NCBI RefSeq assembly: GCF_008477545.1
Contig: NZ_VORA01000001.1
Location: forward strand, 372,001 to 436,000
DNA: 64,000 nucleotides
Source: Roseibium aestuarii
GTDB lineage: Bacteria; Pseudomonadota; Alphaproteobacteria; Rhizobiales; Stappiaceae
Direction of reading: 5' to 3'
The first letter of the stretch is position 1. The number at the start of each line of letters is the position of its first letter. Made by a program: the position numbers and the translations under genes. The notes beneath the pieces were generated by a model that saw only the letters and a program-made list of their open reading frames with translations, was not told the DNA's origin and made no database searches. Below are positions 8,456 through 18,301 of this stretch, piece by piece.

Positions 8456-9631
8456 ATGGATCACGCGGTAGACGACCAGGCCCGGATCACGTCGCCCGAT
8501 ACCGGTTCCGCGACGGGCACCCCTTCCCCTCGCCCTGTGACCACGGGACCGGAGCTGAGCATCGTCCTGCCGACCTTCAACGAAGCGCAGAACGTGCCGC
8601 TCATGGTCGATCTGCTGGAAAAGACGCTGGCGGGCATCGACTGGGAAGTCATCGTCGTCGACGACAATTCTCCGGACGGCACCAGCCAGACCGGCCGGGC
8701 CATCGCCCGCGGCAATCCGCGGGTCCGCGTCATCCGCCGCATCGGCCGTCGCGGCCTGTCGGGCGCCTGTGTCGAGGGCATCCTCTCCAGCTCCGCCGAC
8801 TTCGTGGCCGTGATGGACGCCGACCTGCAGCATGACGAAAGCCTGCTGCCGAAGATGCTTGAGGAACTGCGTGCCGACCGGGCCGATCTGGTTGTGGCCA
8901 GCCGCAAGGTCGAGGGCGGCACCATCGGCGAGGGCCTGTCCAGCGTGCGCGCCTGGGGCTCCAACATCGCCAATGGTCTGGCCCAGAAGCTGCTGAATGT
9001 GTCGCTCAGCGACCCGATGAGCGGCTTCTTCATGATCCGCCGCCAGAAGGTCGAGGATCTGGCGCCCCAGCTCTCCGCGCAAGGCTTCAAGATCCTGCTC
9101 GACATCGTCTCCAGCGCCAAGGGCGCGCTGCGGATCAAGGAACTGCCCTTCACCTTCCGTCAGCGCCAGCATGGCGAGAGCAAGCTCGACACCCTGGTGA
9201 CCCTCGACTATTTCGGCCTGCTGCTGGCGAAATATTTCGGTGATGTGGTCTCCGTCCGCTTCCTGATGTTCGGTCTGGTCGGCGCCAGCGGTCTGGTGGT
9301 GCACCTTGTTGCCCTGCGTCTCTTCCTTGTAATGGGCGCGATGGAGTTCAACTGGGCCCAGACGGCGGCTTCCTTCGTCGCCATGACCTCCAACTTCTTC
9401 CTCAACAACCAGCTGACCTACCGCGACCGGCGCCTCACCGGCGTCCGCGCGATCGTCGGGCTGGTGACCTTCTACGCGGTCTGCAGCGTCGGCGTGCTGG
9501 CCAATGTGGGCGTCGCGGATCTGGTCTATGCCGAGCCGGAATACTGGTGGCTTGCAGGCACCGCAGGCGCCATCATGGGCGCAGTGTGGAACTATGCGGC
9601 GAGCTCCGCCCTGACCTGGAAGAAGGCCTGA
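8456..9631 (+). CDS. Polyprenyl-phosphate glycosyltransferase fused to GtrA membrane domain
   Basis: A 391-aa two-domain protein. Residues about 30-245 form a family-2 glycosyltransferase of the dolichol-phosphate-mannose synthase type: LSIVLPTFNEAQNVP, the VVDDNSPDGT nucleotide-sugar site, VMDADLQHDE with the metal-binding DAD, and FRQRQHGESK. Residues about 275-388 are a GtrA-like unit with four membrane helices. Proteins of this layout move a sugar onto undecaprenyl phosphate at the inner membrane, and GtrA is thought to help flip it. The next gene is a GT39-type transferase that would use such a lipid-linked sugar outside. The sugar and the final acceptor cannot be read from the sequence. 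Confidence 0.92.
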   Translation: MDHAVDDQARITSPDTGSATGTPSPRPVTTGPELSIVLPTFNEAQNVPLMVDLLEKTLAGIDWEVIVVDDNSPDGTSQTGRAIARGNPRVRVIRRIGRRGLSGACVEGILSSSADFVAVMDADLQHDESLLPKMLEELRADRADLVVASRKVEGGTIGEGLSSVRAWGSNIANGLAQKLLNVSLSDPMSGFFMIRRQKVEDLAPQLSAQGFKILLDIVSSAKGALRIKELPFTFRQRQHGESKLDTLVTLDYFGLLLAKYFGDVVSVRFLMFGLVGASGLVVHLVALRLFLVMGAMEFNWAQTAASFVAMTSNFFLNNQLTYRDRRLTGVRAIVGLVTFYAVCSVGVLANVGVADLVYAEPEYWWLAGTAGAIMGAVWNYAASSALTWKKA

Positions 9632-9671
9632 ACCGCGCGGCAGGATCAGAGGCCAGCACAAAGGGGCACCC

Positions 9672-11192
9672 GTGTCTGACGACAGGACATCGATGATTTC
9701 AGCGGAGCGGCCGGGCGACCTGCCGCTTCTCTTGCGTCCGGCAGGTCTCGCGCTGGTCGTGCTGGCGCTGACCCTGCTCAAGCTCTGGTCCGGGACAAAC
9801 GCCCATTTCGTCGAGGACGAGGCCTATTACCGGCTCTGGGGCCTCAACCCGGCACTCGGCTACTATGACCACCCGCCGATGATCGCCTGGTGGATCCATG
9901 CGGGTCAGTGGCTTCTGGGTGACACGGTGCTGGCCGTGCGCCTGTTCGTCATCCTGTCTTCCGTGGTCGGGTCGCTGGCGCTCTGGCGCAGCGCCTTCCT
10001 GATGGCCGGGCCGCGCGCTGCCGGTTGGTCCGTGCTCTTCCTCAATGCCAGCCTGCTGGTCGGGATTGGCGGCATTCTGGCCACCCCGGATGCGCCCTCG
10101 GTGCTCTTCTGGGGCCTTGCCTTCTGGGCCCTGACGGAGCTCTCCGTCTCTCGCAATGCCGTCTGGTGGCTGGCGGTCGGGGTCTTCGCGGGTCTGGGCC
10201 TCGCGTCCAAATATTCCGTTCTTTTTCTCGGCGCCGGCATCGTGCTCTGGCTGCTCTGGGTGCCCGAAAACCGGCGCTGGCTGGCCTGCTGGCAACTCTG
10301 GGCCGGGGGCGCGCTGGCGCTGCTGCTCTTTGCGCCGGTGCTCGTGTGGAACCACGCCCATGAGTGGGTGAGCTTCTACAAGCAGTTCGGCAGGGCAGGG
10401 CGGGGCACACTGACCGCCAAGTACGTGGGTGAGTTCCTTGGCGGCTTCATCGGTCTGCTCAATCCGCTGATCGCGGTTGCGGCCGGGGCGGGATCTTGGG
10501 CGCTGCTGCGCAAGGCCGGCCGGCGGGATCCGCTGGCAAGCCTGCTTCTGCTCACCAGCCTGCCGTTCCTTGTCTATCTTCTCTATCACAGCCTTCATGC
10601 GCGGGTTCAGGCCAACTGGCCGGCGCCGCTCTTCCCCGCCCTTGCCCTCATCGCCGCCGTCTGGGTGGCTCAGGGTCAGCGCGGGCGCGCGCGCTTCGGC
10701 GCCGTGGCGGTGGCGCTCGGGCTGGCGGTCACCGGTCTCGTGCAGGTGCATGCGGTGCATCCCCTGACCGGAGCCTTCGCCCGCAAGGACCCGACCTTCC
10801 AGCTGCGTGGCTGGCCGGAAGTCGGCGCGGAAATCAAGGCCCAGGCGGAGAAGGCCGGTGCGGCCTATGTGCTGACCACCTCCTACGCCCTGACCGGTCA
10901 GCTCGACTATCTGCTGCACGACCGCCTTCCGGTCGCCCAGATGAACGAACGCATCCGCTATGTCATGGGCCCGGCGCCCGACCCGTCGGTGCTGGCCGGT
11001 ACCGGGCTCTATGTCACCACCAACCGGCGGGACAACGCCGGGCTGCTGCGCGAGCGCTTCGCCGAGGTCGAGCTGGTGGACGATTTTCCGCGTCAGGTGA
11101 AGGGCGTCGAGCTGGAGCGCATGCGCGTCTACCGGCTGGCGGATCCCCTCGGGCCGGTGCTCGACCCCGTTGAGATGACACAGCCGGAGTAG
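9672..11192 (+). CDS. GT39/ArnT-type membrane glycosyltransferase
   Basis: A 506-aa integral membrane protein of the GT-C fold, starting with GTG at 9672 (an ATG at 9693 is also possible). The first outer loop carries the catalytic-type motif VEDEAYYRLWG followed by LGYYDHPPMIAWWI, as in protein mannosyltransferases and ArnT. About ten hydrophobic helices follow, then a soluble C-terminal domain from about residue 370. It would transfer a sugar from a polyprenyl-phosphate carrier to an acceptor in the periplasm, and the gene before it makes such a carrier. The spacing of 40 bp suggests an operon. Lipid A, O-antigen or protein are all possible acceptors. Confidence 0.9.
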   Translation: MSDDRTSMISAERPGDLPLLLRPAGLALVVLALTLLKLWSGTNAHFVEDEAYYRLWGLNPALGYYDHPPMIAWWIHAGQWLLGDTVLAVRLFVILSSVVGSLALWRSAFLMAGPRAAGWSVLFLNASLLVGIGGILATPDAPSVLFWGLAFWALTELSVSRNAVWWLAVGVFAGLGLASKYSVLFLGAGIVLWLLWVPENRRWLACWQLWAGGALALLLFAPVLVWNHAHEWVSFYKQFGRAGRGTLTAKYVGEFLGGFIGLLNPLIAVAAGAGSWALLRKAGRRDPLASLLLLTSLPFLVYLLYHSLHARVQANWPAPLFPALALIAAVWVAQGQRGRARFGAVAVALGLAVTGLVQVHAVHPLTGAFARKDPTFQLRGWPEVGAEIKAQAEKAGAAYVLTTSYALTGQLDYLLHDRLPVAQMNERIRYVMGPAPDPSVLAGTGLYVTTNRRDNAGLLRERFAEVELVDDFPRQVKGVELERMRVYRLADPLGPVLDPVEMTQPE

Positions 11193-11278
11193 ACCCGGCG
11201 GGACAAGCCGCCTTGCAATTGCACTGGATATGACGCAGGGATAGGGGAAATTTCGCGAATTTTCCCGAACGCCCTTTC

Positions 11279-12076
11279 ATGAAGAAGATTATCCTCGGTT
11301 CTCTCGATTATGGTCTGGCCTTTGGCATCGACCGCACCCTGCGCGATCTCCTTGCTCAGGGGCGGCTGAGCGCAGTCGGCTGTCTCGTCGGCGGGGATCT
11401 GTGGCCGCGGGAATGGAAGCCCCTGCATGATCTGGTTCAGTCGGGTGGCTCCCGGATGCTGGTCGGGCTCTCGCTCGCCTTGAGCGGTGATGTGACGGCA
11501 CCGCTCGGAGAGCGCATGCGCGAGGCCTTCCACGGGCGCTTTCCCTCGCGCGCGCGGCTCGAGCGGCAGGCGGTCCTGCGGCTTCTTCCCGACGAGATCA
11601 TCCACCAGGAAATCGGCGCCCAGCTGAGCGCCTTCCATGACCGGCTGGGGTTCTGGCCCGACTTCATCGCCGTGCGCGAGGGCCTGATGTCCTATGGCGA
11701 GATCCAGCGCCTGGTGCTGGAGGCTGTCGAGGGGTTCGAGCTGCCAGTGCTTCCGGCGCTGGTGGGCCCGGCCGACGGCGCGCGGGCGGCGCGCAAGTTT
11801 CGCAGGAGGGCGGAGGCGCGCGGCTTCCCGGTGCTCGACTGGGGCGCACCGGTTCCCGAGATCGGCGAGGAGGAGCGGCTCTTTCGTCAGCTCCGGCATC
11901 ACTTCGACCCCATGAGTGACGACACCTTCGTCGCGACCCTTGCCGGCGAACCGGATGACCGGCTGCGCCGCGCCGAGCCGGTCGAAAAACTAGCGCTGAG
12001 GGACCTCCAGCGCAAGGTGCTGGCAAGCGACCGGTTCTTTCAGCTTCTCGATGATCGTGAGGTGTTTCTCACCTGA
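11279..12076 (+). CDS. YdjC/ChbG-like protein lacking the metal-binding residues
   Basis: A 265-aa protein that aligns along its length with the YdjC/ChbG carbohydrate deacetylase family, but with the active site erased. The family's N-terminal DDFG reads LDYG (residues 9-12). The GLHLNL strand reads GLSLAL (63-68). The PxHxDxHxHxH block reads PDFIAVREGLM (127-137), with no histidine left. The intervening HQEIGAQLSAF helix and the spacing are retained. It therefore probably no longer deacetylates by the usual mechanism, and may bind a glycan or act structurally. It lies 86 bp after the GT39 gene and may belong to the same glycan pathway. The homology is inferred from motif spacing. Confidence 0.7.
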   Translation: MKKIILGSLDYGLAFGIDRTLRDLLAQGRLSAVGCLVGGDLWPREWKPLHDLVQSGGSRMLVGLSLALSGDVTAPLGERMREAFHGRFPSRARLERQAVLRLLPDEIIHQEIGAQLSAFHDRLGFWPDFIAVREGLMSYGEIQRLVLEAVEGFELPVLPALVGPADGARAARKFRRRAEARGFPVLDWGAPVPEIGEEERLFRQLRHHFDPMSDDTFVATLAGEPDDRLRRAEPVEKLALRDLQRKVLASDRFFQLLDDREVFLT

Positions 12077-12259
12077 TCGAGCATCGCAAGCCGGGGTCGG
12101 AGCTGGAAGGGGCAGGACGCAGGAAACCTCCCGGCGGGAGACGGTTCCGGCGGGGGTGCGGAACCGTCTGGCCCGGGAGGCCGGCCCGAGGGCCCGGGAA
12201 GGAGACGCGGCATGTCCCCTTCCTCACGAAACAATCTGGCGCTAGTCTGATGTCCGCAC

Positions 12260-12275
12260 TGTGACGGGCGTCACA
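12260..12275 (+). promoter_or_regulatory. CRP-type operator TGTGA-N6-TCACA
   Basis: TGTGACGGGCGTCACA is a perfect two-fold symmetric CRP consensus site. It lies 70 bp upstream of the likely GTG start of the Crp-family regulator gene, whose recognition helix has the residues expected to read this motif. Autoregulation is the simplest reading. Confidence 0.75.
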
Positions 12276-12344
12276 GGTCGGCGCTTCCCGTGTTCTGCGG
12301 CCAAGATGGCGGCGTGCGCGGAACCGGAAAACAGGACAGGCGAC

Positions 12345-13034
12345 GTGGCGGAAATCAAGGACTTCCTTCAGAACAGCTTCTCGCTGGAAGGGCTCTCTGC
12401 GGATCTGGTGGCAGGGCTGGCCTGTCTGGCACGGCCGATGAAGATCGGCGCGGGGGCCATTCTCTTTGACGCCGGCGATCCGGGCAACGGCTGCTATGCG
12501 GTGATCGACGGTTCGCTGAAGGTCTCGATCCTCTCTGTCGAGGGGGACGAGCAGCTTCTGGCCGTGCTTGGCCCCGGTCATCTGGTAGGCGAGCTGGCAC
12601 TCCTCGATGGCCGGCCGCGTTCTGCCACGGTCACCGCACTGAAGGCGACGCAGCTTGCGTTCATCGAGAAACAGGCTTTCGAGCGCTTCTCCGACGCCAA
12701 TCCGGCGGTCTATCGCCACATGCTGTCCATCGTCGGCCAGCGTCTGCGCCAGGCCAATGACGTTCTGGCCGCACGCTCCTTCCTGCCGCTGCCCGGCCGT
12801 GTGGCCCAGACCCTGCTCCAGCTGGCCGAGACTTTCGGCAAGCCCCTCGATGACGGGCGTGTGCTCATCCATTACAAGCTCAGCCAGGCGGACATCGCCA
12901 ACATGGCGGGGGCAGCGCGCGAAAACGTCAGCCGCGTGCTCAACGACTGGAAGCGGGCGGGCACGGTCACGCGCATTTCCGGATATTATTGCATTGAAAA
13001 ACCTGAGATTCTGACCAAGGCAGCGACCCTCTGA
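12345..13034 (+). CDS. Crp-type cAMP-responsive transcription regulator
   Basis: About 229 aa if started at the GTG at 12345 (AGGACAGG just upstream); the frame also allows 12306 or 12261, but the latter overlaps the operator. The N-terminal cyclic-nucleotide domain holds GELALLDGRPRSATV, with Glu83, Arg92 and Ser93 in the positions that bind cAMP in E. coli CRP. The C-terminal winged helix has LSQADIANMAGAARENVSRVL. Its Arg192-Glu193 and Arg197 match the CRP residues that contact TGTGA. A perfect TGTGA-N6-TCACA site sits upstream. No Fe-S cysteines of the FNR type are seen. It probably answers cAMP and controls itself. Confidence 0.88.
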   Translation: MAEIKDFLQNSFSLEGLSADLVAGLACLARPMKIGAGAILFDAGDPGNGCYAVIDGSLKVSILSVEGDEQLLAVLGPGHLVGELALLDGRPRSATVTALKATQLAFIEKQAFERFSDANPAVYRHMLSIVGQRLRQANDVLAARSFLPLPGRVAQTLLQLAETFGKPLDDGRVLIHYKLSQADIANMAGAARENVSRVLNDWKRAGTVTRISGYYCIEKPEILTKAATL

Positions 13035-13106
13035 GGGTAGCGCTGCCTGGCGTTTCCCACTATGTCGCCGGTCTCCCCTCTCGACATTTCATGAAGGATA
13101 GCCCTC

Positions 13107-13520
13107 GTGACCGACACGCCCGACAGTTCCGATGAAGCACCGACCGGTGACCTGACCCTGCGTACCATGGCTATGCCGGGTGACACGAATGCCGCGGGGG
13201 ACATCTTCGGCGGCTGGGTTCTGTCCCAGATGGATCTGGCGGGGGGCATTGCCGCGAGCCAGCGGGCGGAGGGTCGTGTGGTGACCGTCGCCGTGGACAA
13301 GATGAAGTTCATCCGTCCCGTCCACGTGGGCGACATCATGTGCATTTACAGCCGCATCGGCCGGATCGGCACGTCCTCCATGGAAATGCATCTGGAGGCC
13401 TGGGCCCTGCGCTATCTCCAGAAGGTCCGGGAAAAGGTGACCCAGGCGACCTTCACCATGGTGGCGGTCGATGATGATGGTCGACCCCGGCCTGTCCCCG
13501 TTCGCGAGGACGAAGCCTGA
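13107..13520 (+). CDS. Acyl-CoA thioesterase, YciA type
   Basis: A 137-aa hot-dog fold thioesterase that hydrolyses acyl-CoA esters. The family core is clear: TMAMPGDTNAAGDIFGGWVLSQMD with the catalytic Asn and Asp, then VDKMKFIRPVHVGD. A GTG start at 13107 fits the family's usual N-terminal length. It lies 72 bp after the Crp-type regulator and could be transcribed with it. The exact acyl chain length is not visible from the sequence. It ends 10 bp from the stop of a convergent small gene. Confidence 0.93.
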   Translation: MTDTPDSSDEAPTGDLTLRTMAMPGDTNAAGDIFGGWVLSQMDLAGGIAASQRAEGRVVTVAVDKMKFIRPVHVGDIMCIYSRIGRIGTSSMEMHLEAWALRYLQKVREKVTQATFTMVAVDDDGRPRPVPVREDEA

Positions 13521-13529
13521 CCGGAGCGA

Positions 13530-13856
13530 TCAGGCCGCCGCGAGACGATGGCGGCGGACGATGTCCGCGGCCAGTCCCTCGTCGATGACCCGCGAGCAGC
13601 CGCTGCGCCAATAGGCGAGCTGATCCCTCAGGCGCTGCGCCCGCTCCGCATCCGACAGGGGCGGCAGATGCAGCGGCAGCCGGCGCAGCAGGCGCCCGGC
13701 CTTGAGGCGGTCCAGCACACAGGCCTCGGCCGCGACTTCGAGGGAAAGACCGTCTGCCTCGACAGCGGGAAGCAGGGTGTCCGGGATCAGGTGACGCAAG
13801 TCGGCCTCCGTCGATACACGCAACAGGGTCGACCCGTGGAACGGGTGCTTTGACAT
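13530..13856 (-). CDS. Hypothetical protein, 108 aa
   Basis: I do not recognise this protein. The start at 13856 is chosen because TGGAGGATTTC precedes it; a start at 13868 would place the ATG inside that ribosome site. It is rich in Leu and Arg, with predicted helices LSLEVAAEACVLDRLKAGRLL and AERAQRLRDQLAYWRSG, and has no signal peptide or membrane segment. The segment order resembles small regulatory or adaptor proteins, but no domain can be named. It is convergent with the thioesterase gene. The strong ribosome site supports it being a real gene. Confidence 0.6.
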   Translation of the reverse strand: MSKHPFHGSTLLRVSTEADLRHLIPDTLLPAVEADGLSLEVAAEACVLDRLKAGRLLRRLPLHLPPLSDAERAQRLRDQLAYWRSGCSRVIDEGLAADIVRRHRLAAA

Positions 13857-14116
13857 GAAATCCTCCATCGGTTGCCCGAGGAGGACTGGCGCTTTGGAAA
13901 ATTCGACCGATTTGTTGTCGGCTGACCGTCACTGACGGTGCACGACCACATCCCCGGCGGGAACCACCTTGCCCGATCAGGCAGGTTGGCGAGGGCGCCA
14001 GCCCTTCTCTTGATGTCTGGCGCGCTTATGCCACGGGTGCGTTTGCTTGGCAAGAGGCTGCCCATGCGGTAGCCGCAGGGCAGGTCTGTGGCCTCGCGCG
14101 CGGTCGGCGGGGCGGA

Positions 14117-14332
14117 TCAGTAGTGCGGCGGCTTGTCGACCTGGTGGCCGGGGAGGGCGTTCTCGATCAGCTCTTCCATCTGGTCTGTCATCTCCGCGAG
14201 CTTGCGGGTCAGCCGATGGATCTGCTTTCCCTGCTCGATCACCACGTCGTTGAGCTCGTCGATCGTGTGATTGGCATGGGCCAGGTCGATCTCGAGTTTT
14301 TCGATGCGGGCTTCGTGGTCGCTCAAGGACAT
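14117..14332 (-). CDS. slyX: SlyX family protein
   Basis: A 71-aa coiled-coil protein. Residues about 4-50 form heptads (EARIEKLEIDLAHANHTI, LNDVVIEQGKQIHRL), and the C-terminus ends DKPPHY, the PPHY tail typical of SlyX. The start at 14332 removes an unsupported 17-residue extension and leaves a GGAGA directly before the ATG. SlyX is widespread in proteobacteria and its role is unknown. The gene stands 69 bp from the next minus-strand gene, so the two may share a transcript. Confidence 0.88.
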   Translation of the reverse strand: MSLSDHEARIEKLEIDLAHANHTIDELNDVVIEQGKQIHRLTRKLAEMTDQMEELIENALPGHQVDKPPHY

Positions 14333-14401
14333 TCTCCAGATGGGGGGCGGCAATCGGCGCTTGATATCACCTTCGCCGCCCAACCTGAAGAGGGGATGCC
14401 G

Positions 14402-14743
14402 TCAGCCGACCAGCTTGGCCAGGCCCATGACGAACAGGGCGACGGTGGCCAGAACGACGAGATAGAACCAGAACCGTACGGGAATGAAGAAGATGCTGTC
14501 GCCGCGCACCATCAGGATTTCCTCGCCGGTCTTCTTGTCGACCACCAGGCGACCCTTGTCCGTGCGCTGGCAGATGCGCAGGGCGCCATAGGCCCCGAGG
14601 CTGCAGCCGACCGCCACGATGGCCGGTGCCAGATCACCGGGGACGGACCCCTCGACCAGTGCATAGAGGAACAGTCCGAGAATGCCGCCGAGGCAGACAC
14701 CCAGCGGCAGGAGGAGGCCCCAGCCTCGCCAGATCAGAAACAT
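14402..14743 (-). CDS. Small membrane protein of unknown function, 113 aa
   Basis: I do not recognise a named family. The 113-aa product has hydrophobic helices at about 6-30, 38-56 and 89-112. A polar loop in the middle carries RTDKGRLVVDKKTGEEI. The start at 14743 follows a GGAAAG ribosome site; longer frames upstream lack support. The loop reads like a small cytosolic domain between membrane spans. The neighbours are slyX downstream and the groEL terminator region upstream on the same strand, so no functional clue comes from context. Confidence 0.7.
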   Translation of the reverse strand: MFLIWRGWGLLLPLGVCLGGILGLFLYALVEGSVPGDLAPAIVAVGCSLGAYGALRICQRTDKGRLVVDKKTGEEILMVRGDSIFFIPVRFWFYLVVLATVALFVMGLAKLVG

Positions 14744-15027
14744 GCTTGTCTTTCCAGAGATGAGAGGCGCCGGCCGGCCAGGAAAATGGAGTTCTGCCGC
14801 TGCGAGACGCCGTAAGGGTAGGCCTGTCCCGAATAGGAAAACCCGGCGTTCCTTGCAAGCCATGCGAGCCTGTTTTCTGAGGCAAGCGGCATCTTTGAGG
14901 GGAGTGAGGGGCCGCATCGCCTCGGTGCGTCCCGTGTGGCACTTTCTCGCTCCGCCATGCTCGGGCTTGTCCCGAGCATCGAGTTGGGAGGCCTTTGGGG
15001 CTATGCTCCAAGCGGTGCCTGACAAGC
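14744..15027. other. Gap downstream of the groEL terminator
   Basis: About 284 bp between the start of the small membrane protein gene and the groEL terminator. It must carry the promoter of the minus-strand small membrane protein gene. Beyond that I see no gene, RNA or clear operator. Confidence 0.4.
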
Positions 15028-15052
15028 AAAAAAGGCGGCCCGAAGGCCGCCC
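15028..15052 (-). terminator. Rho-independent terminator of groES-groEL
   Basis: Read on the minus strand, the stem GGCGGCC / GGCCGCC has a TTCG tetraloop and ends in a run of six T. It lies about 180 bp after the groEL stop, beyond two extra hairpins that belong to a tandem repeat. Confidence 0.92.
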
Positions 15053-15091
15053 TTTCCGCAAAGCTTGAGCTTTGAGCGTTTGGGCTTGCTT

Positions 15092-16877
<1,786 letters not shown>

Positions 16878-16924
16878 TCACTTCTTGCTGGAATTCAAAC
16901 GGAAATCAAAAGCGGTTCGCGGAT

Positions 16925-17212
16925 TTACGCGATCACGCCCATGATGTCGGATTCCTTCATGATCAGCAGGTCTTCACCGTTGATCTTCACTTCGGTGCCG
17001 GACCACTTGCCGAACAGGACGCGGTCGCCTGCCTTGACATCAAGCGGGATCAGCTCGCCATTGTCCTTGCGGGCACCGGTGCCGACGGCGACGATTTCGC
17101 CTTCCTGCGGCTTTTCCTTTGCGGTGTCCGGAATGATGATGCCGCCAGCGGTCTTTGCTTCAGACTCAACGCGACGGACAACGACACGATCGTGCAGCGG
17201 ACGAAATGCCAT
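16925..17212 (-). CDS. groES: 10-kDa co-chaperonin GroES
   Basis: A 95-aa lid of the GroEL chamber. The start [16 protein letters not shown] follows AGAGGAAACACAAC, a good ribosome site; an 8-residue upstream extension in the same frame is not needed. The mobile loop [13 protein letters not shown] contacts GroEL. It is the first gene of the groES-groEL operon, behind a consensus promoter and CIRCE. Length and sequence are ordinary for the family. Confidence 0.99.
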   Translation of the reverse strand: MAFRPLHDRVVVRRVESEAKTAGGIIIPDTAKEKPQEGEIVAVGTGARKDNGELIPLDVKAGDRVLFGKWSGTEVKINGEDLLIMKESDIMGVIA

Positions 17213-17314
17213 GTTGTGTTTCCTCTCATGGTGCACGCCCCCACCTTCAGGCAGCGTGCGGGCATGATGATCAGGGTTATCGGAAAACCGGGAAGATGCC
17301 TCTTCCTCGGTGTG

Positions 17315-17341
17315 TTAGCACTCCCACTTGGCGAGTGCTAA
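17315..17341 (-). promoter_or_regulatory. CIRCE operator (HrcA binding site)
   Basis: TTAGCACTC-N9-GAGTGCTAA is a perfect CIRCE inverted repeat. It lies about 100 bp upstream of the groES start and immediately downstream of the predicted transcription start, where bound HrcA would block groESL transcription until heat shock. Confidence 0.98.
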
Positions 17342-17352
17342 TCACGCCATTC

Positions 17353-17381
17353 GAGATAGGAGGCGGGGCAGGCTTTGTCAA
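17353..17381 (-). promoter_or_regulatory. Housekeeping sigma promoter of groES-groEL
   Basis: On the minus strand a TTGACA box (17376-17381) and a TATCTC box (17353-17358) are separated by 17 bp. This places the start site close to 17346, right at the CIRCE element. Confidence 0.8.
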
Positions 17382-17570
17382 TGTTCGGAGGGGAAAATTT
17401 TGCCCTGCGCGGGGAACCGATTTGAGGCTCAATCGTTGTTGCGCCGCACAGTCCCGGGAGTGCCCGGCAGGGCTTCCGGAAGAACGTGCTGACCTGGCAT
17501 TCCAACCGGCCGGTTCGGCAGTTTCACCAAAGCATACTCGCAGTCAAATGAGACAGGGATGTGACCCTGC

Positions 17571-18176
17571 CTAGCCGCCCTTCACGACCGAGAAGGGCAG
17601 AGTGACCGTGGCCGTGCCGGCGGATGCGTCCATCCGGTCGGTAACCGTCAGCTCGAGACGAAACTCACCCGCAGGCAGCCCTTCGAAGGCAAAGCGCAGC
17701 GAGGCGGAGACCTCCCGCTTCCGGCTCCGGGCAGATCCGGTGATCGTCGCGAACCCGTCCTGGCTGGCAAGAACCTGACCGCCCGGCGTGAGCAGACGGT
17801 AGCTCACGTCCATCCGGTAGCCGGTCATGCCTTCGGTCGTCTGGAAGCCATAGGCCACCGGCTCGAGATAGACATGCAGCGGCTTACCGGCGGCGAACAC
17901 TGCGGTCTCGCGCGCGGTGAAGAGGCCGAAGCCGGCGGAGCTGCCGTCGATGAAGAGGGCCCGCGCGAGAGTGATCGGCGCGGCGTCCCAGGCCTGGTCC
18001 AGCGTCTCGCGCGCCGTGGCAAGCGCCTCGGGAAGCGGCAGGTCGGCGGAGAGCGCCGGGGTCTGTGTCGGGGATGAGGACTGGGAGAGGGCCGGACCAT
18101 TGCCGCACAGCATCAGTGCCGCGACGGTCGCGCACAGGACCCTGTTGCGGGTCGAGGACACCGGATCTCGATGCAT
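17571..18176 (-). CDS. Exported protein of unknown function, 201 aa
   Basis: Residues 1-32 look like a signal peptide (VLCATVAALMLCGNGPALSQ). The mature part has an Ala/Leu-rich stretch and then alternating beta-like segments: PLHVYLEPVAYGFQTTEG, GYRMDVSYRLLTPGGQVL, ASLRFAFEGLPAGEFRLELTV. This pattern suggests a periplasmic beta-sandwich such as a binding or adaptor domain. I do not recognise a named family. The gene stands alone between groESL and the sigma-54 activator, with no shared operon evident. Confidence 0.7.
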   Translation of the reverse strand: MHRDPVSSTRNRVLCATVAALMLCGNGPALSQSSSPTQTPALSADLPLPEALATARETLDQAWDAAPITLARALFIDGSSAGFGLFTARETAVFAAGKPLHVYLEPVAYGFQTTEGMTGYRMDVSYRLLTPGGQVLASQDGFATITGSARSRKREVSASLRFAFEGLPAGEFRLELTVTDRMDASAGTATVTLPFSVVKGG

Positions 18177-18301
18177 TCCAGGAACCTCCCTGTCGCAGGG
18201 GAGGAAAATCCCCTGACATCAGAAGAGGATATAAACTCTTCGCGGAAACCGCACAAGAAACATGGCGGAAAAGAGGCGCGAACTGGTAAACGCCGCGCGG
18301 C

